Shown: positions 14,162-19,662 of the stretch, one piece after another
Layout: each line of letters opens with the position of its first letter
How positions within the stretch are numbered: the first letter of the stretch is position 1
Origin: an uncultured Eubacteriales bacterium
GTDB lineage: Bacteria; Bacillota; Clostridia; Oscillospirales; Acutalibacteraceae
Assembly (NCBI GenBank): GCA_900317215.1
Contig: ONFW01000027.1
Coordinates: 1 to 19,662 of the forward strand
Direction of reading: 5' to 3'
Length of the DNA: 19,662 nt
Notes under the pieces: model-generated
Seen by the model: the letters and a program-made list of their open reading frames with translations, nothing else
What the model was told of the DNA's origin: nothing
Database searches by the model: none
Made by a program: the position numbers and the translations under genes

Positions 14162-15067
14162 ATGATAAATTTCAAATGCAGGAATTGCGGCGGTGAAATG
14201 TCCGTGTCTGTCAGCGGAGATCTTAGCTGTAGCTATTGCGGCAGCAAGGCTGTGTTTACCGATAAGGATCTGAGAGATTATAAGGACTTTCGTTACAGAC
14301 TGCTGGCGTATCTCAGCGCGATCTCGGACAGTCCCGATACAGAGCAGACGGACAGAATATGGAGATATTCGGCGACTGAGGAGTATAGTCTGTCTGACGG
14401 CCGCCCTTTGAGAATAAATTATCTTTTCAAGGGTATGCAGAATGGCGTCACTGTTTATACCGCTCGAAGAAACGTCATTTTTCTTTTTCCGGAGGACGAC
14501 GGACGAGCCTGTGAACACTTTGCGGATATTACAGGCAGGCTTGAATTTCCTCCGGCGGATATAAAGGGGCTTGCTAATTATTTCCCCGTCATAGCAGGCT
14601 CGTTCAGACTTAAGAACGGAGGTATGGCGCTCTCCGTTATTAAGGACGAGGAGCTTTATCCGCTTTCCGCCTTTGGAAGTCTGCCTGCGGAGCATGCCGC
14701 ATGGATAGTATCAAGACTTGAAAACCTGTGCTGCGTGCTGGCATACAGCGAAATCGCGCATAACGGCATAGACCCTGAATCGGTGTTTATCAACGCAAGA
14801 ACACACGAGGCATTCCTTCTCGGCGGCTGGTGGAATTCCGCAGTCAGCACAGGTGGCTCGGTTCAGGATCTCCTTGACCTGAGAAAAATCGCAAAACGCA
14901 TAACCGGAACGGGCTATGACAGCTCGCCGGAGGAATTCCGGAGATTTATTACCTCCCCTCCTGCCGGAAATGCATTCGATGACTTTACTCAGTGGGACAG
15001 GGTAATAGAAACAGGCTTTCACGGAAGAAAATTCAAAAAACTCGATCTGAGCAATCTTCAGATCTGA
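14162..15067 (+). CDS. Zinc-ribbon protein with kinase-like, catalytically degenerate C-lobe (pseudokinase)
   Basis: The 301-residue product opens with a four-Cys zinc ribbon: C6-x2-C9 and C23-x2-C26. The C-terminal half resembles a protein-kinase C-lobe. H200-NGIDPESVFI sits where kinases have H-R-D-x-K-P-x-N-x-L, and FLLGGWW (218-224) sits where DFG is expected. A later part, DLLDLRKIAKRITG then PEEFRRFI and a helix ending HGRKF, matches the usual helical tail. The catalytic Asp, Lys, Asn and the DFG Asp are replaced by Gly, Asp, Ser and Gly, so phosphotransfer looks impossible; a role as a binding or scaffold partner is inferred. Kinase homology is a motif-level judgement. Start: ATG 14150 abuts the ribosome site AAGGAG (14144-14149), so ATG 14162 is more likely, although its 12-base spacing is long. 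The vWA gene follows after 23 bases. Confidence 0.75.
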   Translation: MINFKCRNCGGEMSVSVSGDLSCSYCGSKAVFTDKDLRDYKDFRYRLLAYLSAISDSPDTEQTDRIWRYSATEEYSLSDGRPLRINYLFKGMQNGVTVYTARRNVIFLFPEDDGRACEHFADITGRLEFPPADIKGLANYFPVIAGSFRLKNGGMALSVIKDEELYPLSAFGSLPAEHAAWIVSRLENLCCVLAYSEIAHNGIDPESVFINARTHEAFLLGGWWNSAVSTGGSVQDLLDLRKIAKRITGTGYDSSPEEFRRFITSPPAGNAFDDFTQWDRVIETGFHGRKFKKLDLSNLQI

Positions 15068-15090
15068 ATAATATAAAGGAGTGTTTAACT

Positions 15091-15984
15091 ATGGGACATG
15101 GAAGCTACACAAGTGCTGACTGGACGAGACTTAAGAGTAGCAGAAGGATTTCAGAGGCTACTCATTCGAGCAATATCTTTGAAAAGAGCTCTCTGGATCC
15201 AAGGTTCGATCCGAAATTCATCGCCTGCCGTGAATCGAGGGACTCTGACGATCACCCTGATTCAACGCCTATAATCATAGGGCTTGACGTTACCGGCTCA
15301 ATGGGCTATCTTGCCACCGAGATCGCAAAGGAAGGACTTCATGAGACTATGATGAAGCTTTTTTCCTTAAAACCGGTAAACGACCCTCAGCTCATGTTCG
15401 CAGCTCTCGGCGACCGTGTAGACAGAGCGCCGCTGCAGGTGACTCAGTTTGAATCTGACATAAGGATCGCACAGCAGCTTCTTGATCTCTGGCTTGAAAT
15501 GGGAGGCGGAGATGCGCCTGAGGATTATCAGCTTCTCTGGTACTTTGCCGCAAAGCATACTGCGACCGACAGATTTGAAAAGAGGGGCAAGAAGGGCTTT
15601 ATCTTTACTATCGGTGATGCGGACTGTCACAAGAGCATCAGCGAAGATGTTATAAAAAATGTTTTCGGTGATAAAGGCAGTCAGCTCAGTCTCAGAGAGA
15701 CGGCTGAAATGGCGCTGGAAAAATATGAGCTGTTCCATATCCACATCACGTCCTCAAGTGAGGCTCTCCCGCCTAAGCTCAGAGAAGCTCTCCCGGGAAG
15801 ATGTCTCAGGATAAAAAAGGAACTCATCAGTAACCTGCCCGAGCTTATTGTCAGTGTTCTCATGCTGTTCTCAGGCAGGTCAATGGAAGACGTACTCGGA
15901 ACATGGCCGGAGAAAACTGCAGAGGTTTTGAAATGGTGCCTTAAAGGGCTTGTAATATCCAACGATGACGGTGTTTCGTTTTGA
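15091..15984 (+). CDS. vWA domain protein (MGHGSY-type)
   Basis: The 297-residue product has one von Willebrand factor A domain after a 60-residue Ser/Arg-rich N-terminal segment. The metal-ion site begins GLDVTGSMG with D66, T68 and S70 (a D-x-T-x-S version of DxSxS). GGGDAPED (138-145) and FTIGDADCH (172-180) supply further acidic positions typical of the fold. No signal peptide or membrane segment is visible, so the protein is probably cytoplasmic. vWA domains bind partner proteins through the bound metal; in Ter-type stress systems similar vWA proteins are encoded beside kinase-like partners, and the neighbour here is kinase-like. The start is ATG 15091 with AAAGGAG (15075-15081) 9 bases upstream; the frame is open further 5' but that part overlaps the previous gene. 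The stop overlaps the next start. Confidence 0.88.
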   Translation: MGHGSYTSADWTRLKSSRRISEATHSSNIFEKSSLDPRFDPKFIACRESRDSDDHPDSTPIIIGLDVTGSMGYLATEIAKEGLHETMMKLFSLKPVNDPQLMFAALGDRVDRAPLQVTQFESDIRIAQQLLDLWLEMGGGDAPEDYQLLWYFAAKHTATDRFEKRGKKGFIFTIGDADCHKSISEDVIKNVFGDKGSQLSLRETAEMALEKYELFHIHITSSSEALPPKLREALPGRCLRIKKELISNLPELIVSVLMLFSGRSMEDVLGTWPEKTAEVLKWCLKGLVISNDDGVSF

Positions 15985-17207
15985 CGGGTCAGACTATCTG
16001 TGCGGTAATAGGCGCTAATTTCGGAGATGAGGGAAAGGGCCTTGCCGTAGATCATTTATGCTCAGGACTTGAAAACACTCTTGTTGTAAAGCATAACGGC
16101 GGAGCGCAGGCAGGACACACCGTGGAAACTGAGGATAAGCGGTTCGTATTTCATCAGCTTTCCTCCGGCTCGTTCAGGCGGGCCGATACGCTGCTCGCAG
16201 AAACCTTTTTCCCCGATCTATATAAGCTGTGCGGTGAGGTATCGGATTTCAGGGCGCTCTCAGGGCATTCTCCCGTTATCTATGCCGATGTCAATGCAAG
16301 AATTACGATAACAGACGATGTACTTCTGAACATGGCTGTTGAAACGAGCCGCGGAAAAGACCGTCACGGAAGCTGCGGAATGGGCGTTTACGAGGCTGTT
16401 CTCCGCTCGGAGGCAGGCTTCGGGATAACAGTCGGTCGTCTTGTCGGAATGACAGAGGCGGAGCTTGCCTCAGAGCTTGCACGGATACGTCGTGAATATG
16501 TTCTTCCGAGGCTTGACAGGCTTGCTCCCATAGCTGCAGGTGAATATACGGAGCTTCTTCATGACGGGAATGTTCTGATGAATACCGCCGCAGGTATACT
16601 CAAAGGTGCTGAGCTTATCACTCCGGTATCGGGACTCAGAGAGCTTTCACAGAAAATGGAAGGGATAGTATTTGAAGGCGCTCAGGGACTTTTGCTTGAT
16701 TGGAATTATGAGCGCTATGCCCCTCATCTCACAGCTTCGAGAACAGGGCTGCATAATCCCCTGAAGCTTTGCAGCAGCTCGGGTCTGACGCTTGACAGAG
16801 CAATATATGTTATGCGCAGCTATGTCACAAGACACGGCGCAGGTCCTCTTCCGCATGAATGTTCTCCCGAGGCTATAGGAAAGCTGAGCCCTGACAGGAC
16901 AAATACTCCTAATGAATGGCAGGGAGGACTTCGTTTCGGACTGTATCCCTCGCCGGAGGAGTTAGCAGGGGCTGTTCTTGACGATCTATCCACATGGCAG
17001 GGCAGCGCAGGTCTTTTTATTACGCATCTCAACGAAACCGACGGAATAGTACGCTTTTACGGCAGAGATATCCCTGCATCGGAGCTTGCTTATGAGCCTT
17101 GCTTCAAGAGCAGGATAGATTCTGTTTTCTGTTCATATTCGCCTTATGGCGCTGTGCCTGCACTCTCGATTCGCGCCCTCGCTCGCTCACTTCGTAAGCA
17201 TATATAA
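15981..17207 (+). CDS. Divergent adenylosuccinate synthetase (PurA) homologue
   Basis: The 408-residue product belongs to the PurA superfamily. It has P-loop GDEGKG (15-20) with the catalytic Asp16, GAQAGHT (41-47) with the catalytic His46, FEGAQGLLLD (231-240) with Gln235, TRHGAGPLPHE (283-293) and NEW at 311-313. True PurA joins IMP and aspartate using GTP. Here the Arg-rich TTGRRRR loop that holds aspartate and the nucleotide is shortened to GGLR (315-318), and the guanine-reading TKLD is THLN (348-351), so donor and acceptor may differ. Phage PurZ is another diverged branch, but it replaces the P-loop Asp that is kept here. The only possible start is TTG 15981, in TTGA overlapping the vWA stop. 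No strong ribosome site is present, so reinitiation is likely. A housekeeping purA role seems improbable given the motif losses and partners. Confidence 0.88.
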   Translation: MTGQTICAVIGANFGDEGKGLAVDHLCSGLENTLVVKHNGGAQAGHTVETEDKRFVFHQLSSGSFRRADTLLAETFFPDLYKLCGEVSDFRALSGHSPVIYADVNARITITDDVLLNMAVETSRGKDRHGSCGMGVYEAVLRSEAGFGITVGRLVGMTEAELASELARIRREYVLPRLDRLAPIAAGEYTELLHDGNVLMNTAAGILKGAELITPVSGLRELSQKMEGIVFEGAQGLLLDWNYERYAPHLTASRTGLHNPLKLCSSSGLTLDRAIYVMRSYVTRHGAGPLPHECSPEAIGKLSPDRTNTPNEWQGGLRFGLYPSPEELAGAVLDDLSTWQGSAGLFITHLNETDGIVRFYGRDIPASELAYEPCFKSRIDSVFCSYSPYGAVPALSIRALARSLRKHI

Positions 17208-17299
17208 CTTCAAAGTTGCGTCATTACATCGTGAAGAAGCCTGTTGTATCAAAACGCGTGACCGCATGGGACTTTTTTCGCAGTGTTTTTTGGGAGACC

Positions 17300-17342
17300 C
17301 ACCGCCTTGCAGATCTGACGGTTTGCTCAGGGCGGTGTTTTT
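17300..17342 (+). terminator. Intrinsic terminator after the PurA-like gene
   Basis: CACCGCC (17300-17306) pairs with GGCGGTG (17331-17337); TTG 17307-17309 can extend it with CAG 17328-17330, giving about 10 pairs around an 18-base loop. T5 follows at 17338-17342. It closes the three-gene cassette, and it may also be part of the leader of the next gene (see findings). Confidence 0.8.
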
Positions 17343-17362
17343 CTCCGTTTCTGCCTTGACTG

Positions 17363-17409
17363 AGCGGTGTGTTGAGGAGGCTATTATTGCAGGAACTGCG
17401 CCGCTTTTT
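17363..17409 (+). terminator. Second terminator-like hairpin just before the metal-efflux gene
   Basis: AGCGGTG (17363-17369) pairs with CGCCGCT (17399-17405, one G-U pair) around a 29-base loop and is followed by T's to 17409. The loop can itself form a small competing hairpin, GCAG (17389-17392) with CTGC (17396-17399). The T-run ends 25 bases before the start codon of the next gene, a position typical of attenuators. A weak promoter-like pair (TTGACT 17356-17361, TATTAT 17382-17387, spacer 20) overlaps it and is not convincing. Confidence 0.45.
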
Positions 17410-17434
17410 AGTATATTTATTGGAGGTGTTCATC

Positions 17435-18349
17435 ATGGAGGATACTTCAATACAGGAGAACACGGTCAAAACCGCAGTAAGAGTCTCTGTTGTAAGTATT
17501 ATAGCAAATGCTGTTCTGTCTGCGGGGAAGGCAACGGCGGGTGTTCTTGCTCATTCTCCGGCAATGGTCAGCGACGGAGTACATTCGGCTTCGGATGTTT
17601 TCAGCAGTATCATCGTTATAATAGGGGTTAAGCTTTCAGCAAAAAGCTCCGACCGTCAGCACCCTTACGGACATGAAAGATTTGAATGTGTCGCCGCCAT
17701 AATACTTGCTGTCGTTCTTGTTGTGACAGGCTGCTTTATCGGTGCAGCCGCTATTGACAGTCTTAATTCTGGACAGTACAAAACTGCTGAGGAGCCGGGA
17801 CTTGCGGCAATGCTCGCCGCAATAGTGTCTATAGTCGTTAAGGAAGCTATGTTCTGGTACACACGTTATTATGCCAAAAGGATAGATTCCGGTGCGGTAA
17901 TGGCCGATGCATGGCACCACAGGAGCGATGCTCTTTCCTCTGTGGGTGCGCTTATAGGGATCATCGGTGCCAGAAACGGATATCCGTTTCTTGAGCCGCT
18001 TGCGTGTCTTCTGATCTGTCTGTTCATTTTTAAGGCTGCCTTTGATATATTCAAGGACGCTGTTGATAAAATGATAGATAAGTCCTGTGACGCAGCTACG
18101 GAAAGCTCGGTCATGCGCTGCGCTCTTGCTCAGGAGGAAGTGCTCGGAATAGATCTTCTCAAGACCAGGGTGTTCGGAAACCGTATCTATGTAGATATCG
18201 AGATCAGCGTCGACGGAAATAAAACACTGAACGAAGCTCATGCCATTGCCGAAAGGGTGCATGCTGCCGTTGAAAGGGAATTCCCCAGGATAAAGCATAT
18301 CATGGTACATGTAAATCCATATATCGGAGAGGATTGTACAGAAGAATAG
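17435..18349 (+). CDS. Cation diffusion facilitator (CDF) family metal efflux transporter
   Basis: The 304-residue product is of normal CDF length. It has about six membrane segments (near residues 12-32, 52-68, 86-106, 122-140, 166-182 and 188-208) and a C-terminal cytoplasmic metal-sensing domain (about 220-300). The transport site is visible as H50-x3-D54 in SDGVHSASD of TM2 and H161-x3-D165 in WHHRSD of TM5, and the family signature HPYGHERFE is at 76-84. The His-Asp pairs suggest Zn2+ or a similar divalent ion, exported in exchange for protons; the exact metal cannot be read from sequence. Start: ATG 17435 has GGAGG (17422-17426) 8 bases upstream, while an earlier in-frame ATG at 17369 lies within the hairpin and would add an un-CDF-like stretch. 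The carboxypeptidase gene follows after 41 bases, so the two may be co-transcribed. Confidence 0.95.
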   Translation: MEDTSIQENTVKTAVRVSVVSIIANAVLSAGKATAGVLAHSPAMVSDGVHSASDVFSSIIVIIGVKLSAKSSDRQHPYGHERFECVAAIILAVVLVVTGCFIGAAAIDSLNSGQYKTAEEPGLAAMLAAIVSIVVKEAMFWYTRYYAKRIDSGAVMADAWHHRSDALSSVGALIGIIGARNGYPFLEPLACLLICLFIFKAAFDIFKDAVDKMIDKSCDAATESSVMRCALAQEEVLGIDLLKTRVFGNRIYVDIEISVDGNKTLNEAHAIAERVHAAVEREFPRIKHIMVHVNPYIGEDCTEE

Positions 18350-18390
18350 ACCAATCGGTATAGTCAGAAAAAAATGAAGGAGAGATCAAA

Positions 18391-19497
18391 ATGAAAATAA
18401 AAGGCTGTTTTGCCGTAATAGTCTGCTCAATGCTTATGCTTACCTCTTGCGCTTCGGGGCATATCTCAAAGGGAGCAGCTTCGTCAGAGGGGAACACATA
18501 TCCCGCTGAAAGCTCACAGAATGTGGAAAGTATTGAGCCGTCCTCACACTCTCAGCTTTCTGATGAGGCCGTCTCGTCCGAGTATAGTATCGAAGACTCG
18601 TCTCAGAACCGGTCTGATGATAATGCTGAGGATAGCATTGAAGATAGCTCTGATGAGATTTCGGAGCCTTCTGAAAGCAGCACAGTCGTAGAGATCATTG
18701 AAGCTCCGTCATGCAGCACAGCGGTGCTCTACTGCGTGGAGGACGGAAGCTTCCTGTATGATGATAATTCTGAAAAAAGGATCGCTCCTGCAAGCATAAC
18801 GAAGCTTCTTACCGCCGCCGTGCTGCTCAGACAGATGAATCCGGACGATATCGTTACGGTCGGGACTGAATTATCCCTTGTTAATGAGGGCTCAAGCGTC
18901 TGCTGGCTGTCTGAGGGGAATATCCTCACCGTAAGGGATCTCTTAACAGGAATGCTTCTTAATTCGGGTAATGACGCCGCATATACCGCCGCCGTTTCCG
19001 CAGCGAGAAAAGCGTATCCCGAAAAGGAATTGTCCGATGAAGAAGCTGTTTCCGTTTTCTGTGGAATGATGAATGAGCTTGCAGGCGAGATAGGAATGTC
19101 TGACAGTCATTTTTCTGACCCTGACGGCTGGGATGATGCCGAGCACTATGTTACCTCAGCAGATCTTGTAAGGCTATCGGCTTATGTTCTTCAGGATCCT
19201 GTGATACGGGAGATAACAGGTCTGCACCAGAAATATGTCGAGTTCGTTTCGGGCGAGAGTGTTACTTGGACTAATACTAATTCCCTTCTTGATCCTGACA
19301 GCAGCTTTTACTGTGATGAGGCTATAGGCCTGAAAACAGGCACTACCGATAATGCTGGCTGTTGTCTTGCAGCAGCCTTCATTAAAAACGGAAAGACCTA
19401 TATAACTGTGGTATCAGGATGCGGGGAAAGCGATGACCGGTATGAGCTTACTCTTAAGCTCCTGGCTCTTGCGGACGGGGCTGCTCAGGCAGCCTGA
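18391..19497 (+). CDS. Lipoprotein D-alanyl-D-alanine carboxypeptidase (peptidase S11 family)
   Basis: The 368-residue product has a lipoprotein signal (hydrophobic residues 7-18, lipobox LTSC with Cys20). A long Ser/Glu/Asp-rich flexible linker (21-104) and a penicillin-binding-fold catalytic domain follow. The three active-site motifs are present and well spaced: SITK with Ser135 and Lys138, SGN at 192-194, and KTG at 315-317. Such enzymes trim the terminal D-Ala from peptidoglycan pentapeptides outside the membrane. The C-terminal beta-domain and amphipathic anchor of classical DacA/PBP5 are missing; the lipid anchor and linker seem to replace them. Start ATG 18391 has AAGGAG (18377-18382) 8 bases upstream. 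The chain ends soon after the catalytic domain. Confidence 0.92.
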   Translation: MKIKGCFAVIVCSMLMLTSCASGHISKGAASSEGNTYPAESSQNVESIEPSSHSQLSDEAVSSEYSIEDSSQNRSDDNAEDSIEDSSDEISEPSESSTVVEIIEAPSCSTAVLYCVEDGSFLYDDNSEKRIAPASITKLLTAAVLLRQMNPDDIVTVGTELSLVNEGSSVCWLSEGNILTVRDLLTGMLLNSGNDAAYTAAVSAARKAYPEKELSDEEAVSVFCGMMNELAGEIGMSDSHFSDPDGWDDAEHYVTSADLVRLSAYVLQDPVIREITGLHQKYVEFVSGESVTWTNTNSLLDPDSSFYCDEAIGLKTGTTDNAGCCLAAAFIKNGKTYITVVSGCGESDDRYELTLKLLALADGAAQAA

Positions 19498-19567
19498 GCG
19501 CAGCCTGCTGCCGGCAGGACATTATGCAGCGGACATTGTAAGAAGCAGGCTTGGAGGGAAAGATAAA

Positions 19568-19662
19568 TTGAGGGTTTTTGACAATTACTGCTACAACCTT
19601 ATCAGCATAGTGAAATTCAACAAGACGAGAGAATATATAGAAAAAATGCTTGAAGAACTGGG
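19568..19662 (+). CDS. 5' end of an unrecognised protein (3' partial)
   Basis: From TTG 19568 a frame runs off the window after 31 complete codons: (M)RVFDNYCYN, then LISIVKFNKT and REYIEKMLEELG. The composition is protein-like, with an amphipathic helix at the end. GGAGG at 19553-19557 lies 10 bases upstream. The frame is open further upstream, but that part overlaps the previous gene and offers no ATG or GTG. I do not recognise the family; too little is visible to assign a role. Confidence 0.5.
   Translation, partial: MRVFDNYCYNLISIVKFNKTREYIEKMLEEL

Noticed and set aside
14992..15090. Longer N-terminus for the vWA protein
   Set aside because: The extension overlaps the pseudokinase gene; ATG 15091 has a good ribosome site and a family-like MGHGSYTSADW beginning.
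15981..17207. Phage PurZ (2-aminoadenylosuccinate synthetase, Z-genome)
   Set aside because: PurZ replaces the P-loop Asp, which is kept here, and none of the other Z-genome genes or phage genes are nearby.
17356..17410. NiCo-type riboswitch before the CDF gene, suggested by ACTGAGCGG
   Set aside because: Only a short string resembles it; the four-way junction and closing GGGACAG-like segment are not present.
17636..18310. - strand open frame opposite the CDF gene
   Set aside because: It is a shadow of the conserved transporter frame, with no ribosome site and no recognisable domain.
19499..19530. Terminator after the carboxypeptidase (palindrome CTGCCGGCAG)
   Set aside because: The palindrome is perfect but short and has no T-run on either side.

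Overview
The window reads as chromosomal DNA of a host-associated Firmicute, most likely a gut or rumen clostridium of the Ruminococcus/Oscillospiraceae type. The reasons are the AGGAGG-type ribosome sites, the sigma-A promoters, a giant sortase-anchored surface protein, a PadR regulator and a lipoprotein D,D-carboxypeptidase. All convincing genes lie on the + strand. No rRNA, tRNA, CRISPR array, insertion sequence or phage structural gene is visible. The assignment to a genus is an inference from gene style.

Region 1 (1-11642): the 3' part of one enormous cell-wall protein, with at least 3862 codons visible and its start outside the window. In order it has about 900 residues of unrecognised ectodomain, three SpaA/Cna_B-type domains, the first half of another Cna_B-like domain, and two complete BspA-type (DUF285) leucine-rich repeat modules. 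Each module has its own N-cap and C-cap, with about 26 and about 30 repeats. Then come the second half of the Cna_B-like domain, four FctA/DUF7601-like isopeptide domains and an LPNAG sorting signal. A strong terminator follows.

Region 2 (11643-13991): after an apparently gene-free spacer, a near-consensus promoter drives a compact operon. It holds a PadR-family regulator, an alpha/beta hydrolase split by a frameshift at an A6 tract, and the 2H-family RNA 2',3'-cyclic phosphodiesterase thpR.

Region 3 (13992-17342): a second promoter and a tightly spaced three-gene cassette. The genes encode a zinc-ribbon protein with a kinase-like C-lobe that has lost its catalytic residues (a pseudokinase), a vWA-domain protein, and a divergent adenylosuccinate synthetase (PurA) homologue. 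The last starts at a TTG overlapping the vWA stop codon. It keeps the P-loop Asp and catalytic His but lacks the Arg-rich aspartate loop and the guanine-recognition motif. This is the best candidate here for an undescribed system, perhaps a signal-controlled unit making or modifying a nucleotide-like metabolite. A terminator closes it.

Region 4 (17343-19662): a cation diffusion facilitator (metal efflux) gene preceded by a second terminator-like hairpin whose arms can also pair with those of the first. Next is a lipoprotein D-alanyl-D-alanine carboxypeptidase, then the first codons of a further gene running off the window.
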